Part shown: in pieces, positions 53,827-63,976 of the stretch
Position numbering within the stretch: position 1 is the first letter of the stretch
Layout: each line of letters begins with the position of its first letter
From: Sthenelais limicola
Lineage: Eukaryota > Annelida > Polychaeta > Phyllodocida > Sigalionidae
DNA length: 64,000 nucleotides
NCBI GenBank assembly: GCA_942159475.1
Contig: OW804097.1
Span: 36,220,298-36,284,297 of the forward strand
Direction of reading: 5' to 3'
Notes under the pieces: generated by a model
Databases searched by the model: none
What the model was told of the DNA's origin: nothing
What the model saw: only the letters and a program-made list of their open reading frames with translations
Made by a program: the position numbers and the translations under genes

Positions 53827-56727
53827 CTAAAATACCATCGGATCTGGAATATTCCAGATGTTACCACTGTCTTTGAATGACTTTAAACAGATCTTTTTTA
53901 TCTGGTTCGAGAAAGCAACCTTTTCATCCAACCTTCTGATATTATTTGGTACCACATTCCAAATTGTATTAACCCTACATATTAAACTTCTCCGTATACT
54001 CTCTTTTCTCCAATATCGAACTCTCACCCTATAGGGGTCCCTCATGTTATATTCATGCATTTGGACGGTTTCACTATCCTTCTCAGCCCAAAACAAGCAC
54101 AAACACCGAACCAATCGTCTATAACATAAAGGTATTAATCCGCATCGATCATGAAGATCAATATTTGTTAATCGTTGGTTTTCCCTTATTCTTATGCTAC
54201 AAATAATCCGGAGACAACTGTTCTGTAATAGCTGGAGTCTTCTCGAATCTTTGTTACAAGCTATATCAATCACAATGCCTCCAAACTCTAAGATTGGCAA
54301 TATATACGTCTTGTATATTAAACATGTAATTTCTGTCGAAATAAAATGTCTGATCTTCCTCAACCTGTTCTTTAGCATTGTTACTTTAATACAAATGGCA
54401 TTTATATGTTGTTTCATATTCAAGTGATAATCAAGTACAAACCCTAAATATTTAAAATCATCAACGACCTCGATCATAGTCCCATTATTGTATATATTCA
54501 GGTCATTTTTTCTACCACGTCGACCTGTAAACACCTGTAGCTTAGTCTTTTTAGTATTTATTTTTAAACCATTTAAGTTCACCCACTCATTGAACTGATT
54601 TACATCACTTTGAATCCTACGTATATCATCATCGTTTGTCCATTTATGTAACAAAACACAATCGTCGGCATAAAGAATAACATCTCCATTAAATTCCAAC
54701 CTACAAATATTATTAATATACAGAATAAAGAGTAAAGGTCCCAGGATACTTCCCTGGGCCACACCAGCTTTAAGAGAAAGGGTATCTGATCGAAATTCAC
54801 CATTTAATACAAACTGTTTTCTGTTCTTTGAGTAAGTTCTAAGTAACTCTAATAGCTGGCCTCTTATCCCAATCATTTCTAATTTTTTCAGTAAGATGTC
54901 GATATTAATAGAGTTAAAGGCTTTAGAAGCGTCAAAATAAATAGCAATAGTATCTTCCCCTTCATCTTTATTTTTGAAAACAATGTCTAAGAAATACCTC
55001 ATTGCGTTATCTATTCCTTTTCCAGGCCTAAACCCATATTGGTGACAATATAAATATTCAATTCGACACAGATGATCTTCAATTTTCTTAGCGACTATCT
55101 TCTCTAATATTTTCCCAAATATAGGGCTTATTGATATCGCCCTCAGGTCATCGATTTTTCTAGAATTCTTTTTCTTCGGAATTATCGCGCAAATGGCCAC
55201 TTTCCAAGGACTAGGAAAGTATCCGCTAGTCTTAATTTTATTCAGTAGACTAACAAATCTCTCTATACAAGCTAGAATAGCATATTTGACAAATTTTGAG
55301 TTTAACCCCAAAATACCAGAACATTTGGTCGTGTCAATATCCTTAACAATCTTTGATACCTCCTCCTCCGATATCTCATCGTCCCATATAAGAGTCTGAT
55401 ATTCATTCTCCTCATTTTCGATATAATCAGGTGAAGAGTTCGGGTCGATATTACAAAAATAATTATTTATATAATTTACAGCCTCTAGACCTTTCAAACA
55501 CTCATTTTCTGAAGTTATTACATGATCATTCACCACATTTCTACAAGATGTCATCCCAAAAATATTAGCAATCTTCTGCCAAAATTTCCTATCGCTTCTA
55601 GAGTAATCTCTGCAAATTCTACTAACAATATCTTTTCTGACCTTCACCACACTACTTTTAACCTGATTTCGTATTAATTTTGCCTCCTGCCAATGGACTG
55701 GGTCCATTGAAATAATAGCTTTCTTAAATAGTCTGTTTTTCCTTCTTACCAGACGCTTCAAGTCCCTATCATATACAACACCCTCTTTATTTGTTGTTAT
55801 CTCCACTAGTGGATATAGTTCATCCTGAACAGAGGTTAAACTATCACTAAATCGATTACATATCTGATCTATGTCATCATTATTCCAATAATCTTGGTTA
55901 TGACTATCCATTTCTTCTTTTATCGTATCATATTGCATTTTATTTGTTGGTCTAACAAAGAAGCTCTCATCTTTATCTTTTAAGTCCACACCCCTCTTTT
56001 TCTTTATAACTAGATATAAAGGTAGGTGATCACTGATATTTTCTACCAGTGTCCCACTATCCCTTACATGTCGGCAGTTTGAGGCGATAAAATCAATCCG
56101 ACTGCTACCATTCATAGTTATCCGTGTGTCCACGTTTATATGTTGAACAAGGCTATAACTTTCTAACAATGATATGAATCTTCTGCTATTTGCAGTGGCC
56201 TTCTTAATATCAATGTTTACATCTCCACATGTAATAAACCTGCTCTTATTCAGGGTTTTGTCTACACTGCATGATAATATTTTACCAAAACTAGTGAAGA
56301 ATTCGTTCATCGATCCCACTGGCGGCCTATATAATACTGAGATTAGGGTAGATTTGTTCTTTCCAGGTTTAACCTTACAAGTCAATACCTCTAAATCAGA
56401 ATCAATGTGTGTCATCTCGGGAACTGTACATATAGTGTAACTGTCCCTATAAAATATTATTATTCCGCCACCTCGTTTGCCAGACCTGTCCTGGCGTACA
56501 AATTTATATCCTTTAACATACAGCATGCTATCGGTAATGTCTTTGCTTAACCAGCTCTCCACAATGGCGACGATATCATACATACCATTTAGATATTCTA
56601 ATTTCATATAATCCAATTTATTAAATAAGCTACATACATTAAAGCATATCAGCTTAAAACCCCTGCTCGTAGACACATTTACATTGGTGTCACACATAGT
56701 GTCGACACGCAAACCTACGTTCGTCAA
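53827..56727 (-). CDS. Nested LINE ORF2 protein: APE endonuclease and reverse transcriptase (CR1/Jockey-like)
   Basis: This is an intact 966-aa frame. The APE endonuclease spans about 24-242: FKLICFNVCSLFNK, VESWLS with Glu57, GDVNID (168-173), SRIDFIASN and SDHLPL (232-237). The reverse transcriptase spans about 505-770: AICAIIPKKK, FRPGKG, FDASKAFNSI with Asp599, AGVAQGSILGPLLFILYINN (654-673) and YADD (686-689). The C terminus has the HDRCGLIPL-type region common in CR1/Jockey elements. The protein nicks target DNA and copies the element RNA (target-primed reverse transcription). Nothing in the catalytic blocks looks broken. Confidence 0.93.
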   Translation of the reverse strand: MTNVGLRVDTMCDTNVNVSTSRGFKLICFNVCSLFNKLDYMKLEYLNGMYDIVAIVESWLSKDITDSMLYVKGYKFVRQDRSGKRGGGIIIFYRDSYTICTVPEMTHIDSDLEVLTCKVKPGKNKSTLISVLYRPPVGSMNEFFTSFGKILSCSVDKTLNKSRFITCGDVNIDIKKATANSRRFISLLESYSLVQHINVDTRITMNGSSRIDFIASNCRHVRDSGTLVENISDHLPLYLVIKKKRGVDLKDKDESFFVRPTNKMQYDTIKEEMDSHNQDYWNNDDIDQICNRFSDSLTSVQDELYPLVEITTNKEGVVYDRDLKRLVRRKNRLFKKAIISMDPVHWQEAKLIRNQVKSSVVKVRKDIVSRICRDYSRSDRKFWQKIANIFGMTSCRNVVNDHVITSENECLKGLEAVNYINNYFCNIDPNSSPDYIENEENEYQTLIWDDEISEEEVSKIVKDIDTTKCSGILGLNSKFVKYAILACIERFVSLLNKIKTSGYFPSPWKVAICAIIPKKKNSRKIDDLRAISISPIFGKILEKIVAKKIEDHLCRIEYLYCHQYGFRPGKGIDNAMRYFLDIVFKNKDEGEDTIAIYFDASKAFNSINIDILLKKLEMIGIRGQLLELLRTYSKNRKQFVLNGEFRSDTLSLKAGVAQGSILGPLLFILYINNICRLEFNGDVILYADDCVLLHKWTNDDDIRRIQSDVNQFNEWVNLNGLKINTKKTKLQVFTGRRGRKNDLNIYNNGTMIEVVDDFKYLGFVLDYHLNMKQHINAICIKVTMLKNRLRKIRHFISTEITCLIYKTYILPILEFGGIVIDIACNKDSRRLQLLQNSCLRIICSIRIRENQRLTNIDLHDRCGLIPLCYRRLVRCLCLFWAEKDSETVQMHEYNMRDPYRVRVRYWRKESIRRSLICRVNTIWNVVPNNIRRLDEKVAFSNQIKKICLKSFKDSGNIWNIPDPMVF

Positions 56728-57279
56728 TACGCGCTACATAAAATACACAAAAAACAATTACAATACTCAATTCAACCACAAAGATATATATATTCATTAT
56801 TGTATCTTGTGGCAAACACATTTCGGCTCTATAGAAACCTTCCAGGACATCCCCTTGCATAGTTTAAGTAAGAAACACAGTTTTATTTACGTACCATGTA
56901 TCGTTTTCACGCCATCGGTAGCCATCTTGGTTTTAACTACTTCCTCCTCTTCCGGTTATATGTCGTAAAACCATACAACATTTTTAAAGCTAAATCGTCA
57001 AATATAAATTATTAATCGTTTGTAGACTCGCTTCGTTACATTGTTATAATTACATAAACCTATTTTATAAGTTTAATTCAATTTTTAAACTCTGCAGAAA
57101 CAATAAACCCGATGGCGTAAATCACGACATTATATTGCGACACTACAAGTACCCACTTCCGACACAAAATGGCCGACATGGACAAGAACCAACGTAAACT
57201 CAATTTTTTACAAGACAAATACAGCAATGCAACACTAAGTATACGGTGTTTCAGCACATATATACACTCTTATGATAGT
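56728..57279 (-). other. ORF1-ORF2 spacer of the nested LINE
   Basis: This 552-bp stretch holds no convincing ORF on the element's sense strand. The gap is much longer than the 56-bp gap in the outer LINE. Confidence 0.6.
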
Positions 57280-59172
57280 TTAGACAGATTCTTTGTCTCT
57301 TCCCTCACTTAGAGACGCGTGCAGGGCGGTAATATCATGTAGACTGTCCGTGTCAAGTGGTACGAAGCTTCTCTCCGTTCTGTTCGCACGTGTGCTGTTC
57401 AAGCTTGACGAACCTCGAACATCAGAACCACCACCCTGTCCTCGTCTTGACCTATTCATTATAGGTAAGTCAGTTTGCAAAGATGGCGTGGTTATCTCCA
57501 TGCTCTCCTCATGATCTGTATTTCGTGATTTGTCCTTGTCAACTAAAGCATCAAACCGGTTATTAGTATCCACCGGGGTTGTAGTAGGCATGGCATTCGC
57601 TTTCCTCGTCACGTTGCCCGCAGCTGGGTGTGTAAATCCAGTCTTGTCAGTCGTGGCTTGCTGTTTAGGTTGTCCCTTATGGCGTTTGCAAATCAATTTG
57701 TTGAATTCACCTTTACTGTGTGCCTCTGTGACTTCTTTCCGTACCTGTTTTAGTAGCTTCCCCAATAAATTCTTGCCTTTGTCTTTCCAGGTACCGTTAG
57801 CGAGATGGACGTCTCCGAGGATACATCCAGACCCCCATTTGCGATTGGTCGTTGCCTCTATCAAGTCCACATTACCAGTTCCTGACAATTTCTCAGCCAA
57901 TACAGGATTTTGATAAAATTTGCAACGAAGTATCTGGAGCATTACCTCTTCTTCCATGGCAGTCCAGGTCGGATTAGGTGGAATTTTGTCCCCCATGCCT
58001 TTGATGTCTCTTGGATCATCAGTCTCCAAGATCGACTGTGCAACGGATGGCCTTCCTAGAACAAGGCACTTTTTATGTTGAAATGCTTGCTCGGAACTGC
58101 TATACATATTATCCTCAAATTGTAGTACACTGGACGAAAAGTTACTTAAATATGCACTCTCGCCCTGGAATGCAATACCACCCTTGACGTCGATGATCTT
58201 AATCCTTTCGATTGCATATTTCTCCTCAAGCAAGTGTAGGTGTCTACTACCATAAATCACCCCATCAATCTGAACTTGATCTCCTTTTGGTCTAGTAGTT
58301 TCAGAGTTGGCACCAGACAACAAAGCGTTTTTAGCCAAAAGCCTCATCGTGTTCTTACGTTTCTTCATTTCAATAGTGTCATGCTCTCTGAAGAACATGT
58401 TGGATTTACAAGGCCACATTTTGGTAGGAAAGACTTTTTCATCAGCGAACGGATCTCTCCTCCTAACCAATTCTTCCTTCACGCCCTTATGGATCAGGCG
58501 TATAACTATAGGGCTAGGCCCCCTCTTATGTGAAGCCTTAATCTCTCGATATGCAGTATCTACGGTCCCATCCCATATTTTAGGGAATATTCCACGGAAG
58601 ATCTTCTTTACCAATGACACAGTGTTTTCATTTTTTGTACTAGGGCAGCCCTCTAGCACTATATACGACTCTCTATGCTGTTGTTTGACGATTTCCAACT
58701 CATCCTTGACTTTAGTAACCTGGGATGTTAGATATTGTGATTTGCGTTGTTGAGCACCTAATCTCTGACCCAGCTCAGCAAACCCAGCCTTACATTTATC
58801 TTCGATGGTGAGTATGTCATCTTTTTTACACATTTGGGTCTTCATATCAGATACTTCTTGTCTTAACTCCTGTTGAGACGTGAGTAATGAACGTATTATT
58901 CTGTTCTGTTCGTTACTAGACAACGACATTGTATTGATTCTGTCGTAGATACTTTCTATGTCATTATCAACATTGACCCCGTCATCAGCTAGTTTGGCTA
59001 TGTCAGATTCTAATTTGTCAATACTAGCTCTAGGCTTTTTACCTTCATTATTTATTATCGGTGAGATTTGATCAGCTCCACGTTTGGCATTATTTGGTGT
59101 TCTCGGCGTGCTGCTAGCTGCAGCTAATCCCAGTGGCAACACCTCACCTTGTTGATGGTCTCCGTTCTCCAT
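57280..59172 (-). CDS. Nested LINE ORF1 protein: coiled coil, RNA-binding-like region, NADAR domain, basic/Ser-Thr tail
   Basis: This is an intact 630-aa frame. A Pro/Ala-rich head (1-50) leads to coiled-coil segments (about 50-170; KLESDIAKLA, QQELRQEVSDM). Residues about 170-320 resemble the ORF1 RNA-binding and C-terminal region (PIVIRLIHKGVKEELVRRR). Residues 333-478 are a well-kept NADAR domain: AFQGESAYLSNF, SSSEQAFQHKK with Glu361, DDPRDIKGMG, Trp403, VMLQILRCKFYQNP, GTGNVDLIEA, WGSG (446-449) and GKNLLGKLLKQVR. All the usual family blocks are present, so hydrolase activity is plausible. The tail (480-630) is Lys/Thr/Ser-rich. It precedes ORF2 by 552 bp. NADAR in ORF1 of a CR1/Jockey-type element is not something I know to be standard for the clade. 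Confidence 0.88.
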   Translation of the reverse strand: MENGDHQQGEVLPLGLAAASSTPRTPNNAKRGADQISPIINNEGKKPRASIDKLESDIAKLADDGVNVDNDIESIYDRINTMSLSSNEQNRIIRSLLTSQQELRQEVSDMKTQMCKKDDILTIEDKCKAGFAELGQRLGAQQRKSQYLTSQVTKVKDELEIVKQQHRESYIVLEGCPSTKNENTVSLVKKIFRGIFPKIWDGTVDTAYREIKASHKRGPSPIVIRLIHKGVKEELVRRRDPFADEKVFPTKMWPCKSNMFFREHDTIEMKKRKNTMRLLAKNALLSGANSETTRPKGDQVQIDGVIYGSRHLHLLEEKYAIERIKIIDVKGGIAFQGESAYLSNFSSSVLQFEDNMYSSSEQAFQHKKCLVLGRPSVAQSILETDDPRDIKGMGDKIPPNPTWTAMEEEVMLQILRCKFYQNPVLAEKLSGTGNVDLIEATTNRKWGSGCILGDVHLANGTWKDKGKNLLGKLLKQVRKEVTEAHSKGEFNKLICKRHKGQPKQQATTDKTGFTHPAAGNVTRKANAMPTTTPVDTNNRFDALVDKDKSRNTDHEESMEITTPSLQTDLPIMNRSRRGQGGGSDVRGSSSLNSTRANRTERSFVPLDTDSLHDITALHASLSEGRDKESV

Positions 59173-59396
59173 TATCGCTCAGGCCAGTCGATTCACACAC
59201 TAAAACAGTTCGTAATTCCTAGAATACTGATCGATCAGGTGATAAAAGTCCATATATATGATCACGATCGGTAATTCTCGCAATAGTCTCATTAAGACTT
59301 TCCAGAGATTCCTAGTAAGTCTCTACGACCCGAAATTCACAACGTATTTAGGCTCGATTGAAAAAAGCTGCTGCCATTTTGAATTTTCGCGCCATT
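59173..59396 (-). promoter_or_regulatory. 5' UTR of the nested LINE
   Basis: This stretch lies between the right TSD and the ORF1 ATG. On the element's sense strand it begins AATGGCGCG and contains AAAATGGCAGCAGC, a start typical of full-length LINE copies. Confidence 0.5.
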
Positions 59397-59402
59397 CTGT
59401 AT
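59397..59402 (+). repeat. Right TSD of the nested LINE
   Basis: CTGTAT matches 53453-53458; the outer ORF2 reading frame resumes here. Confidence 0.7.
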
Positions 59403-60708
59403 AAATATAGATGTGCACATGGAAAAAACCATAAACAGGGTCGCTAGATCTCTGATATGGGGTGGTAGGTCAAACAAAATCAGCTCTGCCTTTCTCAAAC
59501 AATCGACCGAAGATGGAGGGTTAAACCTTCGCAGTATTAAAGAGATAATTCAAGCTAACAGAGTTATGTGGGTGAACAGAGCCCTATATGAAAAAGAGTC
59601 AAAATGGGTTAAAATTTTGGAAAAATTTCACGATATGGGAGTGGAAGATCTTCTACTTGGTAGGAGGAAACCCCCCATCAGCCTTGGACCCTTTTATGAT
59701 AATGTATTTAGTGTTTGGGCGAGGTTATATTTTAACAGAAAGCCCCAGAATAAAAATGAAGTACTAGAGGAAAGAATAGCCAACAACAGATGGATAAAGG
59801 TTGGTAGGAAAGTAGTACGGAGAAAACACTGGTCGAACGCCGGTATTAATGTTATCCGTGACCTGCTGAGAGATGATAATACTTTCTACTCACATGAGGA
59901 TGTCACACGTAAATATGGTATCAGATGCTCATTCATTGAAATTTTACAGATCAGATTTGCTATACCTTTCGATTGGTTGGAGAAAATCAGAAACAACGTG
60001 GTTCAGGAAAACAGAGTTAGAACTAGATTGTTTGAGATCAACGGTAAAACATTTAATATTTTCAAAACCAGTAGCAAAGAGTTGTACAAAGAGCTAGTCG
60101 TATCTGATAGACCGGACTATGATAAACTCAGAGTCTGGGATGATACTGTTGCTGATATCGAATGGAACCCTGATCAAGATCTATCCAAAATAATCTTTTT
60201 AACTCCTGTTAAGAGCTGTACTGAGTCTAGATTACAGGCTCTCCAATATAGGGTCGTGCATCGAACAATTTGTTGTAACGAATACTTGAAAAGGATAAAA
60301 ATAGTACCAACTAACAAGTGTTGATACTGTGATGAAAAAGATGATTTAAGACACTTCTTTGTATCATGTGTAAATACAAGAGCCTTTTGGGACATGTTAA
60401 TGCTAAAGTTCATGGAAAATGATGTATTGAGCCCAATTGCTCACAACAACCTTCATGCTCAGAGCATTCTTCTAGGGTATTTTGGTACAGAGAGATTTAA
60501 TATCTTTTTTAATTGGATTTTGATTATGGCAAAAAACATGATTCACAGACAAAAGCTGTTCTATAATAATATCATTGAGTTCAGAGCCTTCGTAAATGAA
60601 GTAAAAAGACAGTATCGTGCCTTGTCCTACAACGGGGCATTCGATAAGAGCAGCTCTGTATGGCTGTCCAAGGTTAGAGTATTTATGAAGGAGTTTTGTA
60701 AAATCTGA
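59403..60708 (+). pseudogene. Outer LINE ORF2, 3' part (C-terminal region with zinc-knuckle-like motif), one TGA
   Basis: This continues ORF2 in phase after the nested LINE and one TSD copy are removed. It begins with the conserved post-RT segment (MEKTINRVARSLIWGG) and carries a C-terminal Cys/His cluster (NKC..YC, then LRHFFVSC) typical of Tx1/L1 ORF2 ends. A TGA at 60322-60324 falls between the first two Cys codons. ORF2 ends at TGA 60706-60708 (about 1266 codons overall). Confidence 0.88.
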
Positions 60709-60904
60709 TACTGGTGTTGACAAATACTTGCCTAGTGCGCGAGTCTACCTTGTTATGAGTCATTATTTCATGTAGATGTCATTATTGTTGTAGATATGTG
60801 TAGGAGGAGAAGAAAATAAGAAAATCCAAAAAAAAACTTTAAAAAGAATAAGGTACAGCAAAGAAAAAATTTAGATCTGTATATGCCCAGATGGCAGGTA
60901 GCTG

Positions 60905-60934
60905 AATAAAAACCTTTAAAAACAAAAAAAAAAA
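60905..60934 (+). terminator. Poly(A) signal and tail of the outer LINE
   Basis: AATAAA at 60905-60910 is followed by an A-rich stretch and 11 A residues (60924-60934) right before the TSD. Confidence 0.85.
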
Positions 60935-60946
60935 GACTTGATCCAT
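60935..60946 (+). repeat. Right TSD of the outer LINE
   Basis: GACTTGATCCAT directly follows the poly(A) tail and matches 48839-48850. Confidence 0.93.
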
Positions 60947-60955
60947 AAGACATAT

Positions 60956-61164
60956 GGGTCAGATTTTCAGAAAAAGTACAATTTGCCTTCACCAATCGTC
61001 TCAAATAACCCCATTTATGACAAAAATGAGCTTCAAAATGCTGTTTAACATAACAGAACTGATTTACTAAGATATTCCCGGTATTCATCATTCGTCAGCC
61101 TAATTTGGGAGAATTTCCTAAATGTGTAGAGCTGCCAATTGTATATTTTCTGAAAATCTGACCC
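60956..61164 (+). mobile_element. Family A MITE beside the outer LINE
   Basis: Begins 10 bp after the LINE's right TSD. Confidence 0.84.
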
Positions 61165-61331
61165 TAATGATAAGCGTTTGAGTGTGAGTTGGACAAGCAT
61201 AAGTGAACCACGAGGATGCTCATAATTATTGCGTAATAATGACTAACGCCCACTAAACGATACAACTACTATGTTGGAGGTGCAGTGAGATAAGGCAAGT
61301 GTACGTCCATGATAGGCCCACCACCCTACAT

Positions 61332-61568
61332 GGGTCAGATTTTCAGAAAATGTACAATTCACCTTCACCAATCCTCTCAAATAACACACCTTTAAGACAA
61401 AAATGAGCTTCAAATTACAGTTCAACATAACAGAACTGATACTTTCAAGCATTGCGACACCAAATATACTCAGATGTATACCCGATATTCATTATTTTTT
61501 CGCCTAATTTAGAAGAATTTCCTAAATGTGTAGAGTTGCCAATTGTACATTTTCTGAAAATCTGACCC
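61332..61568 (+). mobile_element. Family A MITE
   Basis: TSD ACAT. Confidence 0.87.
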
Positions 61569-61702
61569 ACATGTTATGATTACAAGTACATCAGCTCACA
61601 TTATGTTGACATTAAGCGCCTGTTCACCTCTTTATGAATTCAGTTCACAAAAGATTAAAGTGGAAATGTTTAACAATGCTTAGTATAGGCCGCATATATA
61701 TA

Positions 61703-61930
61703 TGAAATCGGCAGAAAATGTACAATTCCCCTTCACCAATCATCTCAAATAACCCAAATTTAAGACAACAATCCGGTTAAAAATTCAGCTCAACATAACC
61801 AAACAGATAATTTGAATCAAGGCAATGTCAAATATTCTCAGATATAGTATTGGCCATTTTACAGTCTTATTTAGCAGAATATACTGAATGTGTAGATCTG
61901 CTGATTGTACATTTTCTGAAGATCTGACAC
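61703..61930 (+). mobile_element. Family A MITE
   Basis: Left end has lost GGGT; right end GATCTGACAC. Confidence 0.8.
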
Positions 61931-61991
61931 AGTTATAAATAGATAATGGTGATAAGTAGTGGTGGTCAGTGGAGATAAATATATCACACAT

Positions 61992-62226
61992 CGGTCAGAT
62001 TTTCAGAAAATGTACAAATGGCAGCTGTGCTCATTTCGTAAATTCTGCTAAATTAGGCTGCAATTTGGTCAATACTAGGTAAATTCGAGTATACTCGCCA
62101 TTTCATTGATTCTAGCAATCTGTTTGGCTACGTTGAACTGTATTTTGAACTTTATTTTCGTCTGAAATTTGGGTTATTTGAGAGGATTGGCGAAGTTGAA
62201 TTGTACATTTTCTGAAAATCTGACCC
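61992..62226 (-). mobile_element. Family A MITE
   Basis: TSD ACAT; first base mutated (CGGTCAG). Confidence 0.85.
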
Positions 62227-62401
62227 ACATATTTGTCGATGGAAACGCAGAAATAAATACAGCCCTATTATGTAAACCTCCTTTGTAATTAGTGTGATAT
62301 AAACTCGTTGATTTCGTTAAAAATGCATTATTGATCAAATTTCCCAGTTTCAATTACGTTTTACAGTTTTAAACGTTTCAATCAAAATCGCATGTTGATG
62401 T

Positions 62402-62577
62402 GGGTCAGATTTTCAGAAAATGATGTAACCCATATCTGAGTGTATTCTGTATTGTATTCATTCAATAAATCTGTTCGGTTATGTTCAACTGTATTTTGAC
62501 CCTGATTTTTGTTTGAAATGTGGGTTATTTGAGGGGATTGGTCACAGTCAATTGGGCATTTTCTGAAGATTTGACCC
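62402..62577 (-). mobile_element. Family A MITE, left arm deleted
   Basis: GGGTCAGATTTTCAGAAAAT jumps straight to the middle of the element. Confidence 0.8.
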
Positions 62578-62706
62578 ATGGAGTTTATTAACGGATGATT
62601 TCACACCGTGATATTATTTATACGAAATTATGTTTTTGTCTTAATATTTTTATTCAGCTAATGCATTATGCAGATACGTTTTTTCCAGCACAGCTGACTT
62701 GAATAT

Positions 62707-62943
62707 GGGTGAAATTTCCAGAAAATGCACAATTTACATTCAGAAATCCTCACAAATAACCCAAATTTAAGGCAAAAATGAGACTCAAAATACAATTCAA
62801 CATAACCTAACAGATTATTTGAATCAGGGCAATACTAAATATACTCAGATATACCTAGTGTTGACGATTTTTTTTCGGTCTAATTTAGCAGAATTTACTA
62901 AATGGGTTGATCTGCCAATTGTACATTTCTGAAAATCTGACCC
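62707..62943 (+). mobile_element. Family A MITE
   Basis: TSD ATAT. Confidence 0.86.
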
Positions 62944-63259
62944 ATATAATTTGTAAGCAAAAAGAGAAAACATCTAGATGTTGTTACATTACTTTTCAAG
63001 AATATTACTCAGTTTAATAATAAAAGATAATTTCTAGCACATATAACAATTATTCTACGTCATTCAAGAATGAATCAAAGATTACAAAGTACAATACATA
63101 TCAATCAAATAGGGTCAAAATAAAACCTCACAGCGGGGACTGTGTCCACAAAAGCATGGCAGACCATAAAAAACAATTTAATCTTAAAATAACATATTCC
63201 GAAAACAACGGTATGTGACCATCACAACATTGGCGTCACTGGAATACTTAGAAATATAT
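62944..63259. other. No feature seen
   Basis: AT-rich spacer between two family A copies. Confidence 0.5.
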
Positions 63260-63498
63260 GGGTCAGATCATCTTCAGAAAATGTACAATTCACCTTCACC
63301 AATCTTCTTAAATAACCCACATTTAAGACAGAAAAGAGCTTCAAAATGCAGTTTAACATAACAGAACTGATACTTTAAATCAATGCGATACCAAATATAC
63401 TCAGATATACCCAAAATTTATCATTTTCTTAGCAGAATTTAGCAGAAATTACTAAGTATTGAGAGCCGCCAATTGTACATATTCTGAAAATCTGATCC
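63260..63498 (+). mobile_element. Family A MITE
   Basis: Right end CTGATCC. Confidence 0.83.
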
Positions 63499-63691
63499 AT
63501 AAACGAATCTGTTGGGTAACCAGGGACCATTTCCGAGTTGGACGATGAATTAATGGAAGTTAACCCATCCATTTAGAGCGGTGCCAATGTTATGTCCTTA
63601 TCCCACAATGGAGTCGTTGTATATGCATGTCCCTTGCCAATTGCAGTGAAGACATAGTGCACCTGAGGCCCTGAGCATATATATATAATAT

Positions 63692-63858
63692 GGGTCAGAT
63701 TTTCAGAAAATGTACAATTGGCAGCTCTACACATTTCACCAATCCTCCCAAATATTCCACATTTAAGACAGAAATGAGCTTCAAAATAAAAGTTTAATAT
63801 AGCAGAACAGATATCTTAAAACAACATGATACAAAATATACTCAGATATACTTGGTAT
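63692..63858 (+). mobile_element. Family A MITE, chimeric left arm, right half lost
   Basis: The left arm joins GGCAGCTCTACACATTT, normally the right arm, to CACCAATCC, normally the left arm. Confidence 0.75.
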
Positions 63859-63976
63859 ATGTTTGTGTGTATAGTGTATATACCAAGCTATGGAGTGCTC
63901 ATGTGTAGGATAGTTCAAGTATATATCATCTATTATGTATAGATTAGAAGACGTACGCCATTCCATATAATATATG

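Larger units (their letters stand above)
53459..59396 (-). mobile_element. Nested CR1/Jockey-like LINE with NADAR-bearing ORF1, both ORFs intact
   Basis: This 5.94-kb element is inserted in reverse orientation in the outer LINE's ORF2. A 6-bp repeat CTGTAT flanks it (53453-53458 and 59397-59402), and removing the element plus one repeat restores the ORF2 frame exactly. Sense order is a 224-bp 5' UTR, ORF1 (59172-57280), a 552-bp spacer, ORF2 (56727-53827) and a 368-bp 3' UTR with AATAAA. The tail is a short TTAAATACAAATA-type end rather than a long poly(A). Both ORFs are open, so it may be recently active. Confidence 0.9.
48851..60934 (+). mobile_element. Full-length L1/Tx1-like LINE with NADAR-bearing ORF1, split by a nested LINE
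   Basis: The element is bounded by a 12-bp direct repeat GACTTGATCCAT (48839-48850 and 60935-60946) and ends in AATAAA plus an 11-base poly(A). It carries a 692-bp 5' UTR, ORF1 (49543-50907), a 56-bp gap and ORF2 (50964-53458 joined to 59403-60708), which is split by another LINE at 53459-59396. Without the insertion it is about 6.1 kb. The RT motifs (KNWRPITLLNVDYKI, AIDFKKAYDS, QYADDTTLLL) place it in the L1/Tx1 group. It integrated right beside a family A MITE. Two TGA codons in ORF2 make it unable to move on its own. Confidence 0.93.

Noticed and set aside
57169..57312. Small + strand ORF starting MADMDKNQRK in the nested LINE spacer
   Set aside because: Antisense to the element, 47 codons, overlaps the ORF1 end; no supporting signal.
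53459..59396. Nested element read as an endogenous virus
   Set aside because: APE endonuclease plus non-LTR RT, no LTRs, no protease, integrase or envelope; it is a LINE.
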